Shown piece by piece: positions 16,091 through 23,738 of a DNA stretch of 45,855 nucleotides. Both the position numbers and the translations under genes were made by a program. The notes beneath the pieces are model-generated. The model saw nothing but the letters and a program-made list of their open reading frames with translations. It did no database searches and was not told where the DNA came from. The stretch is from Arthrobacter sp. ISL-30. GTDB lineage: Bacteria; Actinomycetota; Actinomycetes; Actinomycetales; Micrococcaceae. The DNA lies in NCBI RefSeq assembly GCF_018613855.1, contig NZ_JAGGPK010000046.1, positions 1-45,855 on the forward strand. Reading direction: 5' to 3'. Each line of letters opens with the position of its first letter. Position 1 is the stretch's first letter.

Positions 16091-16120
16091 TTCTTCTGCC
16101 CGCTACTTCCTGTGCACTGG

Positions 16121-17305
16121 CTACTTCCTGGTGCACTGGCCCGGGGACACGGCGTCGCCCAGGGAGGCAGCCTGGCTGGCGACCGGAGCGAGGTCTTGCA
16201 TAGTCAGGGCAAAGCCGAAGGCGGCGTCGGACGTGGTTTTCGCGAAGATGACACCCGCAACCTGACCCTCGGTGGTGAGGAGGGGGCCGCCCGAGTTGCC
16301 GGGCTGGACGTCGCCAGCCAGCCGATAGACGTCCGCCGGTGACGGGTTGTTCCCGTAGATATCCGGCACAAGGACCGTGGTGATGTCCTGGACGGTGGCC
16401 GGCTTGGACTGGAAGGGGCCGCCGTGCGGGTATCCCGCGAACGCCGCCGGGCTCCCGGCCGGCAGGTCAGGACCGAGCGGCAGCGGGGCGGTCGCCAGGC
16501 CGTCGACGGCGATGACGGCAAGGTCGCGTTGGCTGTCGAAGTACACAACACGACCGGGAAGTGCACTGCCATCGGGAATTTCCACCACCGGCTGGGGCAC
16601 ACCTGCCACCACGTGGGCGTTAGTGACCACGCGCTCAGGCGACACCACGAAGCCTGATCCGGTCTGGTTCTGTCCGCACTGGTAGGCAGTACCGGCGATC
16701 CTCAGGACGGACCGGGCCGCGTTGTTGAGCGCGGGAGTATCAGTGCTGGCGTTGGGGACCGGAAGGGGATTTGCGGGAGCCAGGCCTTCAATGAGCTTGG
16801 GAATTCCGTTGCCGATCACCGTGGAGCGCAGTTGTGCCATGGTGGCTTTGACGGGATTCGGCGTCAGTCCATCGATGAAGCGGATGACCTTGGACTCGGC
16901 AAGCTGCTGCGAAACGAACGGCACACCAAGCGAGCTGATGCTGAAGGCGAGCATCGACATGACCAGCGCCGTCACCACAACGCTCACAAGCCCGCCAATG
17001 ATGCGGTCTACGGCGTGCAGGGGCTTGATCCGAACGGCGCTGCGAACCCTTCGACCCAGCATGGTCCCCACGCCATGGCCCAGGATTATGAGCACGACGG
17101 CGGAGCCCACTATCGCTGTGAGGCGCCAGCCGCTATCCTCCACCCAGTCACTGACCAGCGGGACAGCCACGAATGCGGCGATGGCCCCTGCGGCAAACCC
17201 GGCGATGCCACCCACCGTGACCAGGAAACCGCTCCGAAGCCCATAGAACAAATAGGAAAGCAGCGTCAATATCAACGCAAGATCCAGGACGGTCAAGCCG
17301 AACAC
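16121..17305 (-). CDS. marP: MarP-like membrane serine protease
   Basis: This is a ~394-residue membrane protease. The N-terminal CvpA-like part has four membrane helices (to ~residue 128). The C-terminal trypsin-like domain has the triad His231 (TNAHVVAG), Asp261 (DSQRDLAVIAV) and Ser338 (QPGNSGGPL). Cys210 and Cys391 match the disulfide that clamps the active site in mycobacterial MarP, where the enzyme supports survival in acid and oxidative stress. Numbering uses the GTG at 17305, which has GAGGAG 5 bp upstream; a TTG at 17308 is too close to that site. It reads away from crp, as I recall for the equivalent mycobacterial genes. Role by family: processing of cell-wall enzymes on the outer face. 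Confidence 0.9.
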   Translation of the reverse strand: MFGLTVLDLALILTLLSYLFYGLRSGFLVTVGGIAGFAAGAIAAFVAVPLVSDWVEDSGWRLTAIVGSAVVLIILGHGVGTMLGRRVRSAVRIKPLHAVDRIIGGLVSVVVTALVMSMLAFSISSLGVPFVSQQLAESKVIRFIDGLTPNPVKATMAQLRSTVIGNGIPKLIEGLAPANPLPVPNASTDTPALNNAARSVLRIAGTAYQCGQNQTGSGFVVSPERVVTNAHVVAGVPQPVVEIPDGSALPGRVVYFDSQRDLAVIAVDGLATAPLPLGPDLPAGSPAAFAGYPHGGPFQSKPATVQDITTVLVPDIYGNNPSPADVYRLAGDVQPGNSGGPLLTTEGQVAGVIFAKTTSDAAFGFALTMQDLAPVASQAASLGDAVSPGQCTRK

Positions 17306-17495
17306 CAATGCTCCTCACAGCCGTGTAGGTCCCAATTCTAGTTCGGGAGTCTGACAGTAAGCTGCCAAGCGGCAGCGCGGACGCCACCCGTTGCCATGTC
17401 CGCGGGTACCGTTCAGATGGGGTCCAATCCGGTCGCCATCCCGTCAATATCCCGTCAATATCCCTTCAAAACGGCGTGACTTCGCGCGTTTCAGG

Positions 17496-17511
17496 TGCCA
17501 AGTACGTCACA
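17496..17511. promoter_or_regulatory. Candidate Crp/GlxR binding site upstream of crp
   Basis: TGCCAAGTACGTCACA matches the actinobacterial Crp/GlxR consensus TGTGAnnTAnnTCACA at 10 of 12 defined positions, with a perfect right half. It is 66 bp upstream of crp, consistent with autoregulation. A direct repeat ATCCCGTCAAT lies just upstream at ~17440-17462. Confidence 0.4.
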
Positions 17512-17576
17512 GAAGCGCGAAAGTTCTGAAACAATGGCTGAAGCGCCACAGCCGACACATTTACTCAGGAGATTTC

Positions 17577-18254
17577 ATGGACATCGAGGTATTGCGCCGC
17601 GCACCCCTCTTCGCCACCCTTGACGACGACGCCTTCCGCCTGCTGACGGACGAGCTCACGGAGGTGGATCTTTCCCGCGGAGCCTCGGTATTCCGCGAAG
17701 GCGACCAGGGTGATCAGCTCTACTTCATCGTTTCCGGCAAGGTAAAGCTTGGGCGCACCTCCCCCGACGGCCGTGAATCCCTCCTGGCCATCCTCGGCCC
17801 GGGCGAACTCTTCGGTGAGATGGCCCTGTTCGACCCCAGCCCCCGCACCGCTACGGCCACGGCCGTGTCCGAGACCCGCCTGGCCGGCCTGAAGAACGAA
17901 AGCCTCAACACGCTGCTCCGCACGCGCCCCGAGGTTTCCGCCCAGTTGCTGCAGGCCCTCGCCCGTCGCCTGCGCCGCACCAACGACTCCCTGTCGGACC
18001 TCGTTTTCTCGGATGTCCCGGGCCGCGTCGCCAAGGCCCTGCTGGACCTCGCCGACCGCTTCGGCCGCCCGGCAACCGACGGCGTCCTTGTCGCCCACGA
18101 GCTGACGCAGGAAGAACTGGCCCAGCTGGTCGGCGCTTCCCGTGAAACGGTGAACAAGGCACTGGCAGAGTTCGTGCAGCGAGGCTGGCTACGCCTGGAA
18201 GCCCGCGCAGTGGTGATCCTGGACATGCAGCGCCTTCGCCAGCGCTCCCGCTAA
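17577..18254 (+). CDS. crp: cAMP receptor protein family regulator (GlxR/Crp)
   Basis: This is a 225-residue global regulator, the same length as M. tuberculosis Crp and corynebacterial GlxR. The cyclic-nucleotide domain (residues ~10-125) has FREGDQGDQLYFIVSGKVKLG and the phosphate-binding cassette FGEMALFDPSPRTATATA, with the Glu and Arg that hold cAMP. The C-terminal winged helix contains TQEELAQLVGASRETVNKALAEF. CAGGAGA (17566-17572) places the start at ATG 17577; upstream in-frame codons lack such a site. It is expected to control carbon metabolism genes, possibly some in this window, and perhaps itself. A strong terminator follows. Divergent marP supports the assignment by conserved order. 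Confidence 0.95.
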   Translation: MDIEVLRRAPLFATLDDDAFRLLTDELTEVDLSRGASVFREGDQGDQLYFIVSGKVKLGRTSPDGRESLLAILGPGELFGEMALFDPSPRTATATAVSETRLAGLKNESLNTLLRTRPEVSAQLLQALARRLRRTNDSLSDLVFSDVPGRVAKALLDLADRFGRPATDGVLVAHELTQEELAQLVGASRETVNKALAEFVQRGWLRLEARAVVILDMQRLRQRSR

Positions 18255-18277
18255 TAACAAAAACACAAGCAAAAAAG

Positions 18278-18309
18278 TGCCGCCCCGGAAACACCGGGGC
18301 GGCATTTTT
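18278..18309 (+). terminator. Rho-independent terminator of crp
   Basis: TGCCGCCCCGG (18278-18288) pairs perfectly with CCGGGGCGGCA (18294-18304) around AAACA and is followed by TTTTT; an A run precedes it, so it can also act leftward. This is the clearest intrinsic terminator in the window. Confidence 0.92.
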
Positions 18310-18353
18310 GTGACCAATTATCTGAGCGAGCATCGAAGAAGAACGCCCAAGAC

Positions 18354-18431
18354 GTGAGCGAGCGTCACAGAGAACGCCCAAAAGGTGAGAGAGCGTCACA
18401 GAAAAGAGCGCGAGAAGTGAGAGACCGTCAC
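18354..18431. repeat. Three GTGA-N7-TCAC repeat units
   Basis: The intergenic stretch 18310-18652 has no gene I can support. It begins with three units starting at 18354, 18385 and 18417 (31-32 bp apart), each with a core like GTGAGCGAGCGTCAC and short purine-rich spacers (GAACGCCCAA). The core is an inverted repeat GTGA-N7-TCAC. This is one base longer than a Crp site, so Crp binding is doubtful. Function unknown. Confidence 0.6.
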
Positions 18432-18530
18432 CTAAAGCCGGGCGGCGGTCTTCGCGAAGGAGCGCATCGCGGTCGAAAGCGTCGCGAAGGTCGCCCAGCG
18501 ACCGCAGCGGTGCACTTCGATCGTGTCTAA

Positions 18531-18620
18531 GCGACGGCGAAGGCCGTCGTCCGGCGAACCCAACCACGGCGAACAGCGACGGCGAAGGCCGTCGTCCGGC
18601 GAACGCAACCACGGCAAACA
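18531..18620. repeat. Tandem 45-bp direct repeat
   Basis: Two adjacent 45-bp units (18531-18575, 18576-18620) are nearly identical; they differ at about two bases. Each begins GCGACGGCGAAGGCCGTCGT. The unit is a multiple of three and open in some frames, but no start or ribosome site supports a gene. It lies in the tail between crp and the NUDIX gene. Confidence 0.8.
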
Positions 18621-18622
18621 AC

Positions 18623-18645
18623 GGATCTCGACGAGCTCGATCACC
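18623..18645. repeat. Copy of a short dispersed repeat (REP-like)
   Basis: Read leftward this is GGTGATCGAGCTCGTCGAGA and a few more bases. It matches the arm and loop of the hairpin at 29514-29548 at about 16 of 23 positions. Both sit just past the 3' ends of convergent genes, as dispersed REP-type elements often do. Confidence 0.45.
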
Positions 18646-18652
18646 GGCGAAC

Positions 18653-19564
18653 TCAGCGTTCCCGCTGCGGCTCCCCCGCGATGGTCCGGGCTGCCTCGAC
18701 TTCGAGCATCAGTGCGCCATCTTCTTCGACCAGTTTGGGCTGGTACACATGCGGCGTGCGCTTGTAGCTCAGGTAAGCGATGCAGCCGTTTGCGGCTGCC
18801 ATCTTTTCAAGCATGATCTCGGTCCCCGGAACCAGCAGTTGGCCGAGCGTGCGGCCGACGGTCTCCTCCTGGCCCACCTCGTCCCCCAGTGCCGTGGTGT
18901 CGCGTTCCTCGATGAGCTTGGCGGGGGAAACCCAGCGACCCCACACGCCCTTGCTTGCGAGGATGGACGGCTCCTGGTTGACCGGCACGGTGGCGGCAAA
19001 GTACCGGGTGTTAAAGCGGCGGTGCGCGAAATCCGGGCTGAGCCAGTTGACCAGGGGCTTGAGGAGGTCGGTCCGCAGCTTGAGTCCGCGCTTGGCGAGG
19101 ACGTCCGTAAACGACTTCTCCTGCTCCGCAACGGCCTCGCGTATCTTCATCCATTCAACCGTGGACGTCGCCTCCACAGTCGAGGACAGGTCACGGCCGG
19201 CGAGGAGGACTCCGGTCTCTTCGAAGAGTTCGCGGATGGCGCCCACAATGTGGCGGCGCGCGAGCCCGACGTCGGACATGCCCATCCATTCCGCCCAATG
19301 CTGCGGCGACGGACCCAGCCAGCCGACGGCGTCATCGTCGCTGGTTTGCAACGAGCCGCCGGGAAACGCCACGACTCCCAGCGGCGAGGAACCGGCGCGG
19401 TAGCCCATCCACGTTTCCAGGCCGGCGGGCGAATCGCGGAGCAGGATAATGGAAGAGGCGTAATTTGCGGCTCGGGGGGTCGGTTCACCGAGTTTCAACC
19501 AGTTTCGTGCCGCCCCCTCAAGGTCGGGGGGCAACACAAACAGGCGTCGGGCTAGCTGTGGCAC
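18653..19564 (-). CDS. NUDIX hydrolase
   Basis: This is a 303-residue NUDIX-fold hydrolase. The core motif is split: GVVAFPGGS at ~residue 63, then RRHIVGAIRELFEETGVLL at ~103, with REL.EETG the metal-binding part. An insertion separates the two, as in larger NUDIX proteins of the NUDT7/NUDT19 sort, which act on CoA or nucleoside diphosphate derivatives; the substrate here is not determined. The GTG start at 19564 has no clear ribosome site but lies 16 bp after the stop of the RidA-like gene, so translation may be coupled. It is the last gene of the DUF4177-ridA-nudix unit. Only its C-terminal 70 residues lack recognisable motifs. Confidence 0.87.
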   Translation of the reverse strand: MPQLARRLFVLPPDLEGAARNWLKLGEPTPRAANYASSIILLRDSPAGLETWMGYRAGSSPLGVVAFPGGSLQTSDDDAVGWLGPSPQHWAEWMGMSDVGLARRHIVGAIRELFEETGVLLAGRDLSSTVEATSTVEWMKIREAVAEQEKSFTDVLAKRGLKLRTDLLKPLVNWLSPDFAHRRFNTRYFAATVPVNQEPSILASKGVWGRWVSPAKLIEERDTTALGDEVGQEETVGRTLGQLLVPGTEIMLEKMAAANGCIAYLSYKRTPHVYQPKLVEEDGALMLEVEAARTIAGEPQRER

Positions 19565-19580
19565 GGTGGTGTTCGGGTCC

Positions 19581-20135
19581 TTAGCTGAATTCGGCGATCA
19601 GCTCGACCTCTACGGGAGAGTCGAGCGGCAGCACTGAAACGCCGACGGCGGAGCGGGCGTGCTGCCCCGCGTCACCAAAGACGCGGCCGAGAAGTTCGGA
19701 GGCGCCGTTGATGACTGCAGGCTGTCCCGTGAAGGAAGGATCGGAGGATACGAAACCGACTACCTTCACGATGCGGGTGATGCGGTCGAGGTCTCCGATA
19801 ACGCTCTTGACTGCGGCCAGGGCGTTGACGGCGCACACGGCCGCGTACTGCTTGGCGTCCTCGGGGGCCACTGTGGGTTCGTCGGAGTGGCCTTCGTCTC
19901 CTGTGGATACCTTGCCCGTAGCTTCGAGTTTGCCGTTAATAAATGGCAGCTGGCCCGAAGTGTAGACGTGGCTGCCGGATACGATCGCGGGCACGTAAGC
20001 GGCCACCGGCGGGCTCACTTGCGGGAGCGTGATGCCCAGCTCGGCAAGGCGCTGCTCGACGGCGGACGTGGGGACTTCGGCGCCGGCGGATGCGTTCGTT
20101 TCCGCTGATGGCGTGGTTTCTGCGGGGGTGCTCAT
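19581..20135 (-). CDS. RidA/YjgF-family protein
   Basis: This is a 184-residue protein whose last ~155 residues form the RidA (YjgF/UK114) trimeric fold. RidA proteins hydrolyse reactive enamine/imine intermediates from PLP enzymes to 2-keto acids. The conserved arginine lies in HARSAVGVSVLPLDSPVEVELIAEF at the C-terminus. An N-terminal extension rich in Thr/Ser/Ala (about 30 residues) precedes the fold. ATG 20135 follows GGGAGAAG; the frame stays open further upstream but those residues would overlap the DUF4177 gene. The two genes are 2 bp apart. A RidA family gene beside crp and ponA also occurs in mycobacteria as I recall it. Subfamily not determined; some members lack deaminase activity. 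Confidence 0.88.
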   Translation of the reverse strand: MSTPAETTPSAETNASAGAEVPTSAVEQRLAELGITLPQVSPPVAAYVPAIVSGSHVYTSGQLPFINGKLEATGKVSTGDEGHSDEPTVAPEDAKQYAAVCAVNALAAVKSVIGDLDRITRIVKVVGFVSSDPSFTGQPAVINGASELLGRVFGDAGQHARSAVGVSVLPLDSPVEVELIAEFS

Positions 20136-20137
20136 TG

Positions 20138-20293
20138 TTACCGCTTCTCCCTCTTGAGGTAGGCTACAAGGCCGTTTCCGTCGGGCCCCGGGACGACCTG
20201 GACGAGCTCCCACCCGTCGTCTCCCCACTGGTCCAAAATCTGCTTTGTGGCGTGAATAATGAGCGGAATCGTCGCGTACTCCCATTTGGTCAT
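20138..20293 (-). CDS. DUF4177-type small protein
   Basis: This is a 51-residue protein, MTKWEYATIP at the N-terminus and DQWGDDGWELVQVV in the middle, the signature of DUF4177 proteins of unknown function. The pattern K-W-E-Y...GWELV is conserved in this tiny family. It starts at 20293, since AAGGA is about 12 bp upstream and longer in-frame versions would overlap ponA. It is the first gene of the leftward unit with the RidA-like and NUDIX genes; its stop is 2 bp from the next start. The corresponding small gene beside RidA in mycobacteria supports that it is real. Confidence 0.85.
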   Translation of the reverse strand: MTKWEYATIPLIIHATKQILDQWGDDGWELVQVVPGPDGNGLVAYLKREKR

Positions 20294-20330
20294 GAGAGAA
20301 AGACTAGTCCTTGCCGGTAAAGTGGAAAAC

Positions 20331-22622
20331 ATGGCGACTCGTAAGAACCCCTTATTCGACACTGCCACAACCCTCGGAAAGATCTTCGGATTCCTGGGTG
20401 TGAGCGCGGTCTGCGGCGTCCTCGTGGCGGGCCTGCTGGTCCCCGCGGCCGCCGTTTCCGGCAGTACTGCCAGCGGTTCGATCCAGTTCTTTGACACCCT
20501 CCCGGCCGAGTTGCAGGTGGACCCGCCCAGCCAGTCCACCACGATCCTGGCCGCGGACGGCAGCCGAATCGCCACGCTCTTCGCGGAGAACCGCACCCGT
20601 GTTCCCCTGGAGCAGATGAGCCCCTTTATCAAGGAAGCGGTGATTGCTGTCGAGGACAGCCGCTTCTACGATCACGGCGGCATCGACACAACGGGCATTA
20701 TGCGCGCCATCGTCAGCACGGCACGGGGTAACAAGCAGGGTGCCTCAACCATCACACAGCAGTACGTGAACAACGTCATCAACGAGTCCCTCGTCGCCGA
20801 AGGCAAGGATGCAGACGTCAAGCTCAACGGCGTCAACAAGGGCGTAGGCGACAAGCTGCGCGAGATGAAGCTGGCCATCGCTTTGGAGAAGAAGTTCTCC
20901 AAGGAGCAGATCCTTGAGGGCTACCTCAATATCGTCTTCTTCAACCGCGACGCCTACGGCATCGAAGCCGCCTCGAAGTTCTTCTTCAGCACCACGGCCA
21001 AGGACCTCACCCTTCCGCAGGCCGCCCTGCTGGCGGGCGTCGTGAACAGCCCTTCCTTCTACGATCCGATCAGCAACCCGGATAACGCAAAGCAGCGCCG
21101 CGACCTGGTGCTGAAACTGATGCTCCAGCAAGGAAAGATCGCGCAGGCCGACTACGACGCCGCCGTCGCCACACCCGTGGAAACCAAAGTCACTCCCGCC
21201 CGCCAGGGTTGTGCCTACGCCTCCACGGCACCGTACTTCTGCGACTACGTCCTGCACCTGCTCCTGAACAACCCCGCCTACGGCGCCGACGCCGCAGAGC
21301 GTGAAAAGAAGATCTTCCGTGGTGGCCTGACCATCACCACCACGCTGGACCCCAGCGCCCAGAACATAGCGCAGCAGCAGGTTGATGCCTCGGCCGGAGC
21401 CAATCCGGACAAGTGGGGCGCCTCCGTAGTCTCCGTCCAGCCGAATACGGGCAAGATCATTTCGATGGCACAAAACACGGTCTGGCTGCCCGCCGACGGA
21501 AAGTTCGACAGCAACATCAACTTCGCCGTGGACAAGCTGGACGAAAACGGCAACGACCTCAATGGCCTGGGTGGCGCCCAGCCAGGATCAACCATGAAGC
21601 CATTCACTTTTGCCGAATGGCTCAACGAGGGCAAGTCCATGAACACCGTGGTCAACGGCGCCGTGCGGCGTTATCCGTTGAACTTCCAATGGCGGAACAC
21701 CTGCGGCGTTGTGACGGGCGGCTACAACACAGCAGAAAAGGGCCTCGGAGCCGCAGATGACCTGCAGAACGCCGAAGAAGGCTACTACCGGCCCATGACG
21801 GTCCTGCAGGGTCTGTTCAACTCGATCAACACAGTGACGTTCGCCTCGGCCGCCCAGCTGGATTTCTGTGGAATCCAGAAAATGGTGGACGCCGTGGGCC
21901 TTCACCAGGGCTTGCCCCAGACAGACTCCTCGGGCAAGGTCATCGAGGCTCATCCAAAGATCGACATGTCCACCCTGGCCAACCTTCTCGGGTCTACCCA
22001 GACGTCACCGCTGACCATGGCAAGCGCCTTCGCAACCTTCGCGAATGACGGCAAGTTCTGCGAGCCGATCGCCATCACCTCGGTTACCGACCACACCGGA
22101 GCCCAGCTTCCCGCACAGTCCTCCAGCTGCCGGGACGCCGTCAAACCCGAGGTGGCCCGCGGCGTGAACTACGCGCTCCAGGAAGTGCTCAACCAGGGAT
22201 CCGGTTCGCTGATCCAGCCGCGGATCTCCACCCGGACCAACTTCCCGATTGGCGCGAAGACCGGTACCTCCAACAACAACGGTTCCACGTGGGTTGTTGG
22301 CCACACCACCGGCCTGGCCACGGCAGCGTGGTTCGGTGACCCGCTGGGCACCCAGCTGCGTCCCGGCCAGAACATCACGGTCAACGGCAAGTTCTACAGG
22401 GGCATCGACGGTTACATGATCGCCGGTCCCATGTTCTCGAACTACATGGCGAGCGTTGCGCCCGCCTATGGCACCAACCCGTTCCCCGCCCCGCCGTCGA
22501 ACATGCTGGGCGGTGCACCGGCACCTCGCAACACCACTCCGTCCTCACCGGCAACCGCCAACCCGGCCCCCGCACCGTCCAACCCAGGCGGCGGCAACAA
22601 CAACAGCGACAAGAAGGACTAA
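20331..22622 (+). CDS. ponA: Class A penicillin-binding protein
   Basis: This is a 763-residue bifunctional peptidoglycan synthase. It has an N-terminal membrane helix (FGFLGVSAVCGVLVAGLLVPAA, residues ~20-42). The glycosyltransferase (GT51) domain has catalytic Glu108 (AVEDSRFYDHGG) and GASTITQQYVNN. The transpeptidase domain has Ser420-Thr-Met-Lys423 (GSTMKP), Ser498-Ile-Asn500 and Lys643-Thr-Gly (AKTGTSNN). The last ~55 residues are Pro/Ala/Asn-rich and extracellular. ATG 20331 is chosen over upstream in-frame codons because TAAAGT ends 7 bp before it, suggesting a leaderless transcript. The position beside crp and a metallophosphoesterase matches PonA2 of M. tuberculosis as I recall it. 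It polymerises and crosslinks the cell wall. Confidence 0.95.
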   Translation: MATRKNPLFDTATTLGKIFGFLGVSAVCGVLVAGLLVPAAAVSGSTASGSIQFFDTLPAELQVDPPSQSTTILAADGSRIATLFAENRTRVPLEQMSPFIKEAVIAVEDSRFYDHGGIDTTGIMRAIVSTARGNKQGASTITQQYVNNVINESLVAEGKDADVKLNGVNKGVGDKLREMKLAIALEKKFSKEQILEGYLNIVFFNRDAYGIEAASKFFFSTTAKDLTLPQAALLAGVVNSPSFYDPISNPDNAKQRRDLVLKLMLQQGKIAQADYDAAVATPVETKVTPARQGCAYASTAPYFCDYVLHLLLNNPAYGADAAEREKKIFRGGLTITTTLDPSAQNIAQQQVDASAGANPDKWGASVVSVQPNTGKIISMAQNTVWLPADGKFDSNINFAVDKLDENGNDLNGLGGAQPGSTMKPFTFAEWLNEGKSMNTVVNGAVRRYPLNFQWRNTCGVVTGGYNTAEKGLGAADDLQNAEEGYYRPMTVLQGLFNSINTVTFASAAQLDFCGIQKMVDAVGLHQGLPQTDSSGKVIEAHPKIDMSTLANLLGSTQTSPLTMASAFATFANDGKFCEPIAITSVTDHTGAQLPAQSSSCRDAVKPEVARGVNYALQEVLNQGSGSLIQPRISTRTNFPIGAKTGTSNNNGSTWVVGHTTGLATAAWFGDPLGTQLRPGQNITVNGKFYRGIDGYMIAGPMFSNYMASVAPAYGTNPFPAPPSNMLGGAPAPRNTTPSSPATANPAPAPSNPGGGNNNSDKKD

Positions 22623-22628
22623 GCCTCA

Positions 22629-23591
22629 GTGCTCGCTCCTAACGTCCTGGCCCGCCGCGCCCGAACCTTCGGGCGCGGCTTTGCCGTAACAGCAGCAGCC
22701 GGCGCGGTGACAGGACTCGCCGCGGCAGCCTATGGCCTGTGGGAGAAGAACCAATTCGTGCTGCGGGAAGAGGCGCTGCCTATCCTTCCCTCCGGGTCCT
22801 CGCCTTTCCGGGTGCTGCACCTCAGCGATATCCACTTTGTCCCGGGTCAGGACAAGAAAGCCAAATGGCTGCATTCGCTGGCGGGCCTGAAACCGGACCT
22901 GGTGGTCAATACCGGTGACAACCTTAGCCATCCGAAGGCGATTGACCCCCTCCTTTCGGCACTCAGTCCGCTGCTGAAATTCCCCGGGGTCTTTGTCCCC
23001 GGTTCCAACGACTACTACGCTCCGCGCCTTAAGAACCCGGCGAGATATTTGCTGGGACCCTCGAAGGTAGAGAAACGAGAGCTGGAACTGGACTGGCCCC
23101 GGCTGCGCACGGGTTTCGGCTCGGAGGGCTGGATCGACCTGACCAACCGGCACCAGTCGCTTGCCCTGAACGGCCTTCGGTTCGACTTTTCCGGAGTGGA
23201 CGATCCCCACCTGAACCGGGAGCGGTATGCCGGCTGGCCGCGGGGAACCGCAGGCCAGGACTCAAAACCACACCTGAAAGTCGCGCTCATCCATGCCCCT
23301 TACCAGCGGGTACTGGACCACTTCACAGATAACTCAGCGGACCTGATCCTGGCCGGGCATACCCATGGCGGGCAGATCTGCATCCCCGGCTTTGGAGCCG
23401 TGGTGGCCAACTGCGATCTCCCGACGTGGCGGGCCAAGGGCCTGCATGACTGGCAGAACAATGGGAGGACGACGCCGGTCAACGTCTCAGGCGGGATCGG
23501 GACCTCGCGCTTCGCCCCGATCCGGATCGCCTGCCGACCGGAGGCTGTACTGCTGACGCTGACCCCGCAGGCTCAGTCGCAAGACTCGTAA
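22629..23591 (+). CDS. Membrane-anchored metallophosphoesterase
   Basis: This is a 320-residue calcineurin-like phosphoesterase. An N-terminal helix (FAVTAAAGAVTGLAAAAYGL) anchors it. Metal-binding motifs appear in order: LHLSDIHF (DxH, ~residue 62), NTGDNLSH (GDN), GSNDYY in place of the usual GNHE, and AGHTHGGQICIPG. The GNH-to-GSN change affects a loop residue near the metals but the Asn remains. It starts with GTG 7 bp after the ponA stop, so it is probably co-transcribed; an envelope-linked role is likely. In actinobacteria such proteins next to class A PBPs are common. The substrate is unknown; phosphoesters or UDP-sugar derivatives are possible. Confidence 0.88.
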   Translation: MLAPNVLARRARTFGRGFAVTAAAGAVTGLAAAAYGLWEKNQFVLREEALPILPSGSSPFRVLHLSDIHFVPGQDKKAKWLHSLAGLKPDLVVNTGDNLSHPKAIDPLLSALSPLLKFPGVFVPGSNDYYAPRLKNPARYLLGPSKVEKRELELDWPRLRTGFGSEGWIDLTNRHQSLALNGLRFDFSGVDDPHLNRERYAGWPRGTAGQDSKPHLKVALIHAPYQRVLDHFTDNSADLILAGHTHGGQICIPGFGAVVANCDLPTWRAKGLHDWQNNGRTTPVNVSGGIGTSRFAPIRIACRPEAVLLTLTPQAQSQDS

Positions 23592-23691
23592 GGCCCCCGA
23601 CGACGGCTCCCACGTTACCTTTACCCACGGTGGAATGGCTGCCATTACACACCGCAATCCTGCTGTCAATTCAGTCACGCCATGGCATAGG

Positions 23692-23712
23692 GTAGTTGCT
23701 ACGGGAAACTAC
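23692..23712. promoter_or_regulatory. Inverted repeat upstream of the ABC exporter
   Basis: GTAGTT (23692-23697) and AACTAC (23707-23712) are perfect inverted arms 9 bp apart, centred 37 bp before the exporter start. The layout fits a dimeric MarR- or TetR-type repressor, but no such gene is adjacent. Confidence 0.35.
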
Positions 23713-23738
23713 ATCTGAAAACAGCTTGAGAAGCGGGC

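Noticed and set aside
18354..18431. GTGA-N7-TCAC units as Crp sites
   Set aside because: Crp sites need a 6-bp spacer, and the units lie downstream of genes rather than in promoters.
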